The notes below the pieces were generated by a model, which did not search any database, had not been told where the DNA came from, and worked only from the letters and a program-made list of their open reading frames with translations. Of a stretch of 21,728 nt of DNA, positions 8,421 through 16,239 are shown piece by piece. This DNA is from Betaproteobacteria bacterium (GTDB taxonomy: Bacteria; Pseudomonadota; Gammaproteobacteria; Burkholderiales; Burkholderiaceae), in assembly GCA_009921765.1 (NCBI GenBank), contig RFXC01000046.1, positions 1 through 21,728 on the forward strand. The letters are read 5' to 3'. The stretch's first letter is position 1. Each line of letters begins with the position of its first letter. The translations under genes were made by a program, and so were the position numbers.

Positions 8421-10199
8421 TCAATCGGCAGACAACTGGCCGAGCAGGTCCTGAAACGCGCGCACCGTGAGATCGATGTCGTGGCTGTTGGTGGATTCGA
8501 GCGGGTTGTGGCTGATGCCCGAGTTTTCGCCCCGAACAAACAGCATCGCCTGCGGCATCAGATCGTGCAGTTTCATGGCATCGTGCCCCGCGCCACTGGG
8601 CATGCGAAACACGGGCAGACCCAGCGCATCCACCGCGTGCTCCCAGCGCGCTTGCCAGGCGGGGGCGCTGGGCGCTGCGGCGGCCCGCATGGTTTCTTCG
8701 AGTTGCAGGCTCACGCCGCGCCGCGTGCAGATTGCCGACAATTCGCTCAGCAGATCGGCTGCGCAGGCATTTCGCACCGGATCGGTGGTGGCGCGCACAT
8801 CGAGGCTGAAGCGGCAACGCCCCGGCACCACGTTGATCGACCCACCCGGCACCTCGAGGATGCCAACCGTGGCGACCAGGTCGGGTTCGGCAGCGGCGCG
8901 CTGCTCCACGAACAAGATGAATTCAGTGATCGCGGCAGCCGCGTCCCGCCGGCTGCCCATGGGCGTGGTTCCGGCGTGGCTGGCCATGCCCACGATTTCG
9001 CCCACGTAACGGATGCTGCCGTTGATTGAGGTGACCACGCCAAGGGGAAGGTCGCGCTCGTTCAGCACGGGCCCCTGTTCGATATGGACCTCGACGAAGC
9101 CCAGATAGCGGGCCGGGTCACGTTTGATCGATGGAATCTGATTCGCATCCAGGCCGGCCCGCGTCATGGCCTCGCGCATGGTGACGCCCGCGGCATCCTG
9201 CTGATCGAGCCAGGCGGGATCGAAGCTGCCGGTGAGCGCGCTCGAGCCCAGGAATACCGCCTTGTAGCGTTGCCCCTCTTCCTCGGCGAAACCAACGACC
9301 TCGATGCCAAAGGGCAGCCTGCGTCGACTGCGCGCGAGCTCGCGTACGCAGGCCATGGGAACCAGGATGCCCAGCCGGCCGTCGTACTTGCCACCGTTTC
9401 GAACCGTGTCGTAGTGGCTGCCGGTCAAGAGCCTGGGCGCGTCCGGCGAGGTGCCGTGATAAACCCCCACCACATTGCCCACCGCATCGATGCCGACCTC
9501 GTCAAAGCCGCAGTCGGCTCGCATCCAATCGTGCAGCTGCCGGGCGACTGCGCGATGCGCGTCGGTGAGGTAGGTGACGGTAAGCTGCCCCTGCTCGGAA
9601 AATCCAGGGTCGCTGAAGCGGGCGAGCGCTTCGGCCCAATCCCACACCAGGTTGCCGAGCGCGGGCTCCACCCCGAATTTGTCGTCAAGGCGGATCTCTG
9701 CGATCCGGTGGATGTTGCGCAGCGCTTCGTTGAATTCGAAATCGGGGTGGTGGGCCACCCGGCGCTCAAAGGCCGCGATGATCGCTTTTTTGCCGAGACC
9801 GGTGCCACGCGGTCCGCGTACAGCGAGAATGAACGGAAATCCGAAGCGCTGGTTGTAGCGGTCGTTGAGCGAGTGAATCAGGCGAAATTCCTCGGGTGTG
9901 CACTGGGTGAGGCCAGCCTTGCCCTGTTCGAGGGTGGATTCGTCAGTGAGTGTCTTGGCGAGCATGGCTTTGCCAGCGAGTTCCGGATGGGCGCGGATCA
10001 ACGCGAGTTGCTCGTCGCGGGTGCTCGCGCGGACCGCGGCGATCAGGGCAAGTTTGAGCCCAGCGATGGTCCAGAAGGGCCGTGCTTCCCAGGCGCGCTC
10101 CGCGATCCAGGGCGAATGCTCATAGGTGCCGTCGAGCAGGCGGGTGAATTCTTCGCGCGAGGCGTGGTTGAGCTGATCCAGGGTGATCACAGCTGCCAT
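8421..10199 (-). CDS. Fused OHCU decarboxylase (UraD) and M20 allantoate-amidohydrolase-like protein
   Basis: A 592-residue two-domain enzyme. Residues 1-175 are a UraD domain, which decarboxylates OHCU, the product of urate oxidation, to (S)-allantoin: catalytic-type H71 in RAHPELAGK, S88/E91 in ESTLEQGKAGL, then NQRFGFPFILAVRG and ALRNIHRIAEIRL (159-171). From about 185 an M20 amidohydrolase of the AllC/HyuC/beta-ureidopropionase group follows, with metal ligands H262 and D273 (GSHYDTVRNGGKYDG), E307/E308 (FAEEEGQRY) and H372 (VEVHIEQGP), plus SHAGTTP (407-413) and, near the C-terminus, SGAGHDAM and SGISHNPLES. Family members hydrolyse allantoate or N-carbamoyl amino acids. The UraD partner favours allantoate, which is an inference. 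The ATG at 10199 has only a weak GGAAA upstream. This is the first gene of the left operon and faces hyuA. Confidence 0.9.
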   Translation of the reverse strand: MAAVITLDQLNHASREEFTRLLDGTYEHSPWIAERAWEARPFWTIAGLKLALIAAVRASTRDEQLALIRAHPELAGKAMLAKTLTDESTLEQGKAGLTQCTPEEFRLIHSLNDRYNQRFGFPFILAVRGPRGTGLGKKAIIAAFERRVAHHPDFEFNEALRNIHRIAEIRLDDKFGVEPALGNLVWDWAEALARFSDPGFSEQGQLTVTYLTDAHRAVARQLHDWMRADCGFDEVGIDAVGNVVGVYHGTSPDAPRLLTGSHYDTVRNGGKYDGRLGILVPMACVRELARSRRRLPFGIEVVGFAEEEGQRYKAVFLGSSALTGSFDPAWLDQQDAAGVTMREAMTRAGLDANQIPSIKRDPARYLGFVEVHIEQGPVLNERDLPLGVVTSINGSIRYVGEIVGMASHAGTTPMGSRRDAAAAITEFILFVEQRAAAEPDLVATVGILEVPGGSINVVPGRCRFSLDVRATTDPVRNACAADLLSELSAICTRRGVSLQLEETMRAAAAPSAPAWQARWEHAVDALGLPVFRMPSGAGHDAMKLHDLMPQAMLFVRGENSGISHNPLESTNSHDIDLTVRAFQDLLGQLSAD

Positions 10200-10283
10200 G
10201 GATGATGTTTCCGATGATTGGATCCCGAATTGTACCGAGCCATGTGCGTTCCTTTATCGGAGGCTTCTGCCTGGACAAAGTAT

Positions 10284-10307
10284 GGGTGCGCGGGCAGTCT
10301 CGTACCC
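10284..10307. promoter_or_regulatory. Imperfect inverted repeat, possible operator
   Basis: GGGTGCG (10284-10290) and CGTACCC (10301-10307) are inverted copies with one mismatch around a 10-base spacer. The spacing puts the arms about one and a half helical turns apart, as in many dimeric-regulator sites, and the site is in the shared control region upstream of hyuA. A repeat this short in GC-rich DNA can arise by chance, and no regulator gene is in the window. Confidence 0.25.
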
Positions 10308-10328
10308 GCAGCGTGACACAATTTGAAT

Positions 10329-10332
10329 GGAG
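10329..10332 (+). promoter_or_regulatory. Ribosome binding site deciding the hyuA start
   Basis: GGAG followed by six bases and then ATG at 10339. An earlier in-frame ATG at 10327 overlaps this site and has no Shine-Dalgarno of its own, so 10339 is preferred; it also places the first residues right at the family's beta-strand and DTGGTFTD motif. Confidence 0.6.
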
Positions 10333-10338
10333 ACAGGG

Positions 10339-12402
10339 ATGCGCTATCTGGTGGCCGCCGATACCGGCGGAACCTTCACCGACATTGCCGTTTATGACGC
10401 GCACGAGCGTCGGGTGCTCTATGGCAAGTCGCTCACGCGTTACGACGATCTTGTCGAAGGCGTGCTCGATGCATTGGGTGATACAGGCGTTGGGCTCGAC
10501 GAAGCGCGTCTGCTCAAGCACGGCACCACGTTCGTGATCAACACGCTTTTGCAACGGAACGGTGCGCGCACGGCGCTCGTGACCACCCGCGGATTTCGTG
10601 ATCTGCTCGAAATCGCGCGCGGCAACCGGCCAGTGCCGTTCATGCTCGGTTATCGGCGCGATCCGCCTCTGGTCCCGCGGACGCTTCGCTTCGAACTCTC
10701 CGAGCGGATGGCGGCCAACGGAACGCCCACCCAGGTGCCCGACGATGCCGAGATCGATGCGCTCGCCGGTCAGCTTGCCGCAGCTGGCGTCGCCGCAGTG
10801 GCGGTGTCGTTTCTGAACGCCTATGCCAACCCCGCGCATGAGGAGCGGGTGGCAGCGCGGCTCGCCGAGCAACTACCCGGGGTGTATGTCACCGCGTCTA
10901 CCTCGCTTACGCGCGAGTGGTATGAATACGAGCGCACGTCCACCGCGGTGGCCAATGCCTATGTGGGCGGCCGGATGCGCGATTACATTCAGGGGTTCGA
11001 TGCGCGGCTGCGCGAGCGTGGCTTTGCGGGTTCGTTTTTCATGATGGGCTCCAACGGCGGCGTGTTGTCGGTGGCGCGCACACTCGAGCAACCTGTGGCG
11101 CTGGTGGAGTCGGGGCCGATCGGCGGCTGTATTGGCGCTGCGGCGTATGCCAACGCGCTTGGCCTTTCCAAGGTCATTGCCTTTGACATGGGCGGCACCA
11201 CCGCCAAGTGCGCGCTCATCCAGAACGGTCGCTTCGATGTGCAGCCCATCTATTACGTGGGCGGCTATGAACGTGGCTTTCCGCTCAAGACGGCGGTGCT
11301 CGATATCGTCGAGGTCGGCGCGGGGGGCGGATCGATTGCCGCCGTCGATGCGCAGGGCCGGCTCACCGTGGGGCCGCGTAGTGCCGGTTCCGAACCCGGG
11401 CCGGTGGCCTACGGCCGCGGAGGCACCGAGCCCACGGTGACCGATGCCAATCTTGTGCTGGGTCGCATCAGCGATGGCGCGTTCCTGTCCGGGCGGCTGC
11501 GTTTGGATCGCGCCGCATCGGCCGCGGCGATCGAAACGCGCGTTGCCCAGCCGCTGGGATATGAAGGCGAGGCGGGGTGCGATATTGCCGCGCAGGGCAT
11601 CCTCGAACTCAGCGCCGCGGCAATGGCGGGCGCGATTAAGGAGATCACCATCGAGCGCGGGCTCGACGTGCGCGACTTCACCCTGATGGTGTTTGGCGGA
11701 GGTGGGCCGCTCTTCGGGTCAACGCTCGCGAGGCAGCTCCACATCCCAACGGTGGTGGTGCCGCCTCATCCGGGCAATTTTTCAACGATCGGCATGCTGA
11801 TCGCGGGTGCCCGGATCGATCTCGCGCGCACCCTGGTGTCGTCGTTGAGCGACGATGCGCTGCGCGCGATCGATCATGAATTCAACCAACTGGAACAGTC
11901 GGCTAGAACCACCATGGTGGCTGAACTGCAGGCGCCGTCGGTCTATTTCGAGCACTGGCTCGAGGCGCGCTATCGCGGTCAAACGCACACGGTTCGCGCG
12001 GCCTACGCGACGGGTAAAGGGGCTGCGGCTTTCCGCGAGAGTTTCGAGGAGACCTACCGTCGGCGCTTTGGCCATTTAAACGCCGACTGCGATGTGGAAG
12101 TGCTCGGGCTGCGTTTGGGCGCCTCGGCGGCCGTGCCGTGCCCCGAACTTTCCGATCTCCTTGCGCGCGCGCCCGACACGGCGCCCCAGGCCGTGGCCCA
12201 TCGAAACGTGTATTTCGCCGAGCACGGCAGGTTGCCGACGCCGGTCTGGCGACGCGACCATTTGCCGGCTGGCTTTTGTCTGGACGGACCCGCTGTGATC
12301 GAGGAATTCAGCTCCACCACCATTGTGCAGCCGGGTGACCACGTGAGCGTTGGAACGCTTGGCGAACTGCGCATTGCCACTCGCGAGGGAAATACGCCAT
12401 GA
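10339..12402 (+). CDS. hyuA: Hydantoinase/oxoprolinase subunit A (HyuA)
   Basis: A 687-residue ATP-binding subunit of the hydantoinase/5-oxoprolinase/acetone carboxylase family. These enzymes use ATP to activate an amide or ketone, opening cyclic imides and lactams such as N-methylhydantoin or 5-oxoproline. Visible motifs: the nucleotide-binding DTGGTFTD (8-15), HGTTFVINTLLQRNGA (61-76), TTRGFRDLLEIARGNRP (82-98), ESGPIGG (257-263), the second phosphate loop FDMGGTTAK (282-290), a glycine-rich GAGGGS just after, and FGGGGPLFG near 455. Length is normal for a free-standing HyuA (about 680-700 aa). It is the first gene of the plus-strand block and its stop overlaps the hyuB start (ATGA), as expected for two subunits of one complex. 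The substrate cannot be read from sequence; a cyclic ureide is plausible given the divergent UraD/M20 gene. Confidence 0.94.
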   Translation: MRYLVAADTGGTFTDIAVYDAHERRVLYGKSLTRYDDLVEGVLDALGDTGVGLDEARLLKHGTTFVINTLLQRNGARTALVTTRGFRDLLEIARGNRPVPFMLGYRRDPPLVPRTLRFELSERMAANGTPTQVPDDAEIDALAGQLAAAGVAAVAVSFLNAYANPAHEERVAARLAEQLPGVYVTASTSLTREWYEYERTSTAVANAYVGGRMRDYIQGFDARLRERGFAGSFFMMGSNGGVLSVARTLEQPVALVESGPIGGCIGAAAYANALGLSKVIAFDMGGTTAKCALIQNGRFDVQPIYYVGGYERGFPLKTAVLDIVEVGAGGGSIAAVDAQGRLTVGPRSAGSEPGPVAYGRGGTEPTVTDANLVLGRISDGAFLSGRLRLDRAASAAAIETRVAQPLGYEGEAGCDIAAQGILELSAAAMAGAIKEITIERGLDVRDFTLMVFGGGGPLFGSTLARQLHIPTVVVPPHPGNFSTIGMLIAGARIDLARTLVSSLSDDALRAIDHEFNQLEQSARTTMVAELQAPSVYFEHWLEARYRGQTHTVRAAYATGKGAAAFRESFEETYRRRFGHLNADCDVEVLGLRLGASAAVPCPELSDLLARAPDTAPQAVAHRNVYFAEHGRLPTPVWRRDHLPAGFCLDGPAVIEEFSSTTIVQPGDHVSVGTLGELRIATREGNTP

Positions 12403-14225
12403 CCACGCTTGCCACCCCGGGGGGAGTGCTGCCCGCCACGCGCGGGTTTGATCCCATCACCCTGGAAGTGATTGCGCAGGAGCTGGTTGCAATCCCGAAT
12501 CAGATCGATCGCAACATTACCCGCACCGCGTTCAGCGCCTTCATCAGCGAGTACAAAGATTACTCGGTCGGTATCGTCGATGCAGAGGGCGCACTGATCT
12601 CGCAATCGCGCGGCAGTCTGGCAATTTTCGTTGCCAATGCGCTCGGGACCGCCGTGCGAGACGGGCTCGCGATCTATGGCGCCGATCAGATCGGCGAGGG
12701 CGATGTCATCATCTCCAATCACGCCGGCACGCTGGGCCAGCATCTGAACAACGTGGTGATGTACACCCCGGTGCGCGTGGGTCCTGAACGCGAACTGGTG
12801 GCGTTTTTCTGCGTGCTGATGCACTGGCTCGATATCGGCGGAATCATGATCGGCTCGTGCAGTTCCACCACCACCAGCGAAATCTTTCAGGAGGGCCTGC
12901 ATCTGCGTACGGTCCGTCTGATCGAAGCCGGTCGTCGCAACACCGACATGTTTAGGGTCATTCAGTACAACACGCGCTTTCCCGAGATGCTGATGGGCGA
13001 CATCGAAGCGCAGATCGGTGGTTGCCAGCTCGGCTGCAGGATGGTGGCCGATATTGCCGAGCGACATGGCGCAGCCACATTGCGCGCGGCGGTACGAACC
13101 ATGTGGGGGCAATCCGAGGCCATGGTGCGCGAGGCGCTACGCAACGCGCCGCCAGGCGACTACAAAGCGAGTGCATTTCTGGATAACGATGGCATCGATC
13201 TCGATACACCTGTGCCGATCAATGTCACGGTGCGGGTGCGCGAGGATGCGCTCACTGTTGATCTGTCCGACGTGGCGCCCCAGCGGCCCGGCCCGCTCAA
13301 TGCCGGGCGCAACGGCGGCGCGGTGGCGGCTGCACGGATTGCCGTCAAGTATCTGTTCTCGCCTGAGCGCGCGGTCAATGAAGGCGATTTTCAGGCGCTC
13401 CGCGTCGAGATTCCCGACGGCACTTTCATTTCTGCAACCGGCACGGCCCCGTTGGGTTCATCGGGCAACATGATTCCAACGGTGGTGGACACGATTCTCC
13501 ACGCCCTGGGGCAGGCATTCCCCGAGCGTGCTGCGGCAGCGCATCACGGCACCTACGGTGTGCATGCGTTTCATGGTCGGCATCCCGAGACCGGGCTGCC
13601 GTTCTACAACCTGGACACGATCTGCGGCGGTTGGGGGGCAACGGCTGATGCGGACGGCTATGGTCCATCGCGATCCAATGTGCACGGCGATACGGCCAAC
13701 GTACCGATCGAAATGCAGGAAGCGTTCTGTCCCTACCACTTCGAGTCTTACGCAATGCGGCCCGATTCGGGCGGCGCGGGTCGGTATCGGGGCGGCCTGG
13801 GGGTGGAGAAGGTCTATCGCGTCACGGCGGCTTGTCGGCTTAATCTCAAGATCGACCGCACGCGCTGCCCGCCCTGGGGGCTCCATGGCGGGCGCGAGGG
13901 CCAGGTGAGTGATGTGCTCCTTGAGCGAGCCGACGGCAGCGTCCAGCGCATTCTTAAAGGTGATCACCCCCTGCAACCCGGCGATCGCGTACGGGTGAAA
14001 ACAGCTGGCGGCGGTGGCTATGGCCCGCCCTGGGAGCGTGAACCCGATCGTGTGCTGGACGATATTGAACTCGGTTTTGTGTCGATCGAGGCGGCGCGCG
14101 CCGACTACGGCGTCGCGGTCGATGCAATGGGACGACTTGACCAGGTAGCCACCCGAATCCTGCGCGAGGCAATGGCCGCGCGGGCTCATGAACCACCCCT
14201 TACATGTAATGGAGACTCAAGATGA
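12399..14225 (+). CDS. hyuB: Hydantoinase/oxoprolinase subunit B (HyuB)
   Basis: A 608-residue subunit that forms the ring-opening complex with HyuA. It begins with the conserved FDPITLEVIAQELVAIPNQ (17-35) and continues with ITRTAFSAFISEYKDYSVGIVD and ISQSRGSLAIFV. The central SNHAGTLGQHLNNVV and MHWLDIGG segments and the C-terminal RPDSGGAGRYRGGLGVEKV, GLHGGREG and KTAGGGGYGPP are the strongly conserved blocks of the HyuB family (PF02538). Compared with many 500-580 aa family members it is slightly long, with a C-terminal tail past the GGGGYG motif that is also common in relatives. Start and stop overlap both neighbours as ATGA (12399-12402 and 14222-14225), so translation of hyuA, hyuB and the first TctC gene is probably coupled. 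Confidence 0.94.
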   Translation: MTTLATPGGVLPATRGFDPITLEVIAQELVAIPNQIDRNITRTAFSAFISEYKDYSVGIVDAEGALISQSRGSLAIFVANALGTAVRDGLAIYGADQIGEGDVIISNHAGTLGQHLNNVVMYTPVRVGPERELVAFFCVLMHWLDIGGIMIGSCSSTTTSEIFQEGLHLRTVRLIEAGRRNTDMFRVIQYNTRFPEMLMGDIEAQIGGCQLGCRMVADIAERHGAATLRAAVRTMWGQSEAMVREALRNAPPGDYKASAFLDNDGIDLDTPVPINVTVRVREDALTVDLSDVAPQRPGPLNAGRNGGAVAAARIAVKYLFSPERAVNEGDFQALRVEIPDGTFISATGTAPLGSSGNMIPTVVDTILHALGQAFPERAAAAHHGTYGVHAFHGRHPETGLPFYNLDTICGGWGATADADGYGPSRSNVHGDTANVPIEMQEAFCPYHFESYAMRPDSGGAGRYRGGLGVEKVYRVTAACRLNLKIDRTRCPPWGLHGGREGQVSDVLLERADGSVQRILKGDHPLQPGDRVRVKTAGGGGYGPPWEREPDRVLDDIELGFVSIEAARADYGVAVDAMGRLDQVATRILREAMAARAHEPPLTCNGDSR

Positions 14226-15229
14226 TCCCAGCCGAAAAACATCACCCCGATCGCCGCCGCCGTGCAGTGCTTGGTGCGGGGGTTGGCCTTGCCGCGGGCG
14301 CCGGCTTCGCGCTGCCCGCACGGGCGCAGGAGGCCTTCCCGTCGCGTCCGATCCGGATCGTGGTCGGCTTTGTGGCGGGCGGCGTCTCCGACGTGCTGGC
14401 CCGACTGGTGGCGCCCGAGCTTCAGAAGGCACTCGGTGTGTCGGTGCTGGTGGAAAACCGCCCGGGTGCCTCGGGCATGATCGCGGCCGGCCAGGTGGCC
14501 AAGTTGCCGGCTGATGGCTACACGCTCTACATGGCGCCCAACACGCATCTCATCAATCATGCGATCAATCCGAATACGCCGTATGACTCAGTCAAAGACT
14601 TCACGGGCATCACGCTCCTCACCACCACGCCCAACATGCTGGTGGTGAAAGACGACTCTCCCTATCGAACGGTTGCCGACTTTGTCGCCGCTGCCCGAGC
14701 CAAGCCAGGCGAGCTCTCCTACGCGACCTCCGGCATCGGCACCACGGTTCACTTTGCGGGCGAACTGCTCGCGTTTCAAGCGGGCATCAAACTCAATCAC
14801 GTGCCGTTCAAAGGCGCCAATCAGTCAATCGAAGCGGTGGTGGCGGGACATGTGCCGGCGTCGGTGTCGGCAGTGAGCTCTTCCATCGGCTTCATTCGCG
14901 GCGGCCGGGTGCGCGTGCTGGGCGTGATGGCGGAAAAGCGCTCGGCGCTTCTGCCCGATGTCCCCACGTTTCGCGAACTGGGCTTCAAAGACCTGTTGAG
15001 CGAGACCTGGTTGGGGCTCCTTGGGCCAGCAGGCATGCCGCCTGCGGTGTCGGGGCGGCTGAATGCCGAGCTCACTCGTATTCTCCAGACCGCCGAGTTC
15101 CGTGAGAAGGTGCTCAACACTGGCAATGAGCCGGTGGGTCTGGGGCTCGCGGCATTCCAGGCGCAGATGGCGCGGGAACTGGACGGCTATATCGCCCTCG
15201 CCAAAAGCGCAGCCATCAAGGCGCAGTAA
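14222..15229 (+). CDS. TctC/Bug-family periplasmic binding protein 1
   Basis: A 335-residue binding protein of the tripartite tricarboxylate receptor (Bug) family. The signal region RRRRAVLGAG (11-20) followed by an Ala/Gly-rich core resembles a twin-arginine signal, with cleavage likely after PARA (35). The mature part opens FPSRPIRIVVGFVAGGVSD (39-57), whose loop carries the conserved Asp (D57) that contacts ligand through bound water in known Bug structures; the more usual PPGG is VAGG here. ENRPGASG, ADGYTLYM, the DFTGIT segment, HVPFKGANQ and LLPDVPTFRELG are further family blocks. GGAG lies upstream of the ATG. Ligands of the family include carboxylates, amino acids, nicotinate and aromatic acids. 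Its position directly after hyuAB suggests a ligand related to the hydantoinase substrate or product; TctA and TctB are absent from the window. Confidence 0.92.
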   Translation: MIPAEKHHPDRRRRAVLGAGVGLAAGAGFALPARAQEAFPSRPIRIVVGFVAGGVSDVLARLVAPELQKALGVSVLVENRPGASGMIAAGQVAKLPADGYTLYMAPNTHLINHAINPNTPYDSVKDFTGITLLTTTPNMLVVKDDSPYRTVADFVAAARAKPGELSYATSGIGTTVHFAGELLAFQAGIKLNHVPFKGANQSIEAVVAGHVPASVSAVSSSIGFIRGGRVRVLGVMAEKRSALLPDVPTFRELGFKDLLSETWLGLLGPAGMPPAVSGRLNAELTRILQTAEFREKVLNTGNEPVGLGLAAFQAQMARELDGYIALAKSAAIKAQ

Positions 15230-15246
15230 AACTCAGGGACTCAGCC

Positions 15247-16185
15247 ATGAAACTGGTCAGCTTCTTTACGCAGGACGGCGCCGAACATATCGGTTCGGTG
15301 GTTGATGACGGCGGGTCGGTGGTCGACTTCACCGCAGGCGATGCGTCGCCGGTGTTTCGCAGCATGCTGGATCTGATCGATGCGGGGCCAGCCGGTCTCG
15401 AGCGCGCGCGGGAGGCTGAGCGGCGAGGGGCGGTGCGCCGCGGAATCGAGCAGGTCCGATTGCGTGCGCCGCTTCCTGAGCCGCGTCAGATGCGTGACTT
15501 CCTGTCTTTCGAAAAGCATCTGCGGCAGGCGCGCGCCAATCGGCATCTGCTGGGCATTGCTGGCATGCCCAGCGACCCGGCCAAGGTCGAACTTCCCGAG
15601 GTCTGGTATCGGCAGCCCATCTACTACAAGTGCAATCGCTTCAGTGTGGTGGGGACCGGCACCGACGTGGTCTGGCCGCGCTATTCATCCGTGATGGACT
15701 ACGAGCTCGAGTTCGGCTGTGTGATCGCAAAAGACGGTAAGAACGTGAGCCGGGCCGAGGCTAAACCCTATATTTTCGGCTGGTGTATTTTCAACGACTT
15801 CAGTGCCCGCGACGCGCAGATGGCCGAGATGGCGGGCAGTCTCGGTCCCTGCAAAGGCAAGGACTTCGACACCGGCAATGTGCTGGGCCCCTGGCTGGTC
15901 ACTGCCGACGAAATCGCCGATCCCTATGACCTCACGATGGTGGCGCGGGTCAATGGCGAGGAGTGGTCTCGGGGATCCAGTCGCGACATGCGGTTCCGCT
16001 TCGAAGATTTCATCGAACATGTCTCGACCGATGAGCGGATTCGCGCAGGTGAATTTTTTGGCTCTGGCACCGTGGGCAGTGGCTGCGGGCTCGAACTGGG
16101 CAAGTTTCTGAACGACGGCGATGTGGTGGAACTTGAAGTGAGCGGTCTGGGGGTGTTGAGGAACAAGGTGGTTCGGAACCGCTGA
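15247..16185 (+). CDS. Fumarylacetoacetate hydrolase (FAH) family protein
   Basis: A 312-residue FAH-fold enzyme. The divalent metal ligands are in place: E153 and E155 in MDYELEFG (150-157) and D184 in FNDFSARDAQ (182-191), where the RD pair is also typical. The family covers C-C bond hydrolases, oxaloacetate and other decarboxylases, hydratases, isomerases and ureidoglycolate lyase-type enzymes, so the reaction is not fixed by these motifs. The C-terminal half keeps KGKDFDTGNVLGPWLVTADE, a common FAH segment, and GSGTVGSGCGLELG near 275-288, close to the usual 'PGT...G' loop of the family although a GSGT replaces PGT. The N-terminal 75 residues form the variable cap-like domain. A weak AGGGA lies seven bases upstream of the ATG. 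It sits between two TctC genes; in a ureide pathway it could be the last step, which is an inference. Confidence 0.9.
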   Translation: MKLVSFFTQDGAEHIGSVVDDGGSVVDFTAGDASPVFRSMLDLIDAGPAGLERAREAERRGAVRRGIEQVRLRAPLPEPRQMRDFLSFEKHLRQARANRHLLGIAGMPSDPAKVELPEVWYRQPIYYKCNRFSVVGTGTDVVWPRYSSVMDYELEFGCVIAKDGKNVSRAEAKPYIFGWCIFNDFSARDAQMAEMAGSLGPCKGKDFDTGNVLGPWLVTADEIADPYDLTMVARVNGEEWSRGSSRDMRFRFEDFIEHVSTDERIRAGEFFGSGTVGSGCGLELGKFLNDGDVVELEVSGLGVLRNKVVRNR

Positions 16186-16239
16186 GACAGGAAACCTTTT
16201 CTCCGGCAGGGCCGGTTCATCAACGTAAGGCAAATAATC

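Larger units (their letters stand above)
10200..10338. promoter_or_regulatory. Divergent intergenic region between the two operons
   Basis: This 139-base gap separates the divergent uraD-M20 and hyuA genes, so it should hold promoters for both directions. For the minus strand a good -10-like TACAAT lies at 10234-10229, about 30 bases before the ATG, but the -35 position (ATAAA-like) is poor. For the plus strand I see no convincing pair. An imperfect inverted repeat lies at 10284-10307 and is listed separately. No ORF or RNA gene is evident here. Confidence 0.5.

Noticed and set aside
12054..13112. 352-codon minus-strand frame opposite hyuA/hyuB
   Set aside because: It is His/Arg-rich, matches no known family and is antisense to strongly conserved hydantoinase blocks.
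16203..16215. CCGGC-AGG-GCCGG hairpin between the FAH gene and receptor 2, considered as a terminator
   Set aside because: The stem is only five pairs and no T run follows; the genes continue on the same strand with normal spacing.
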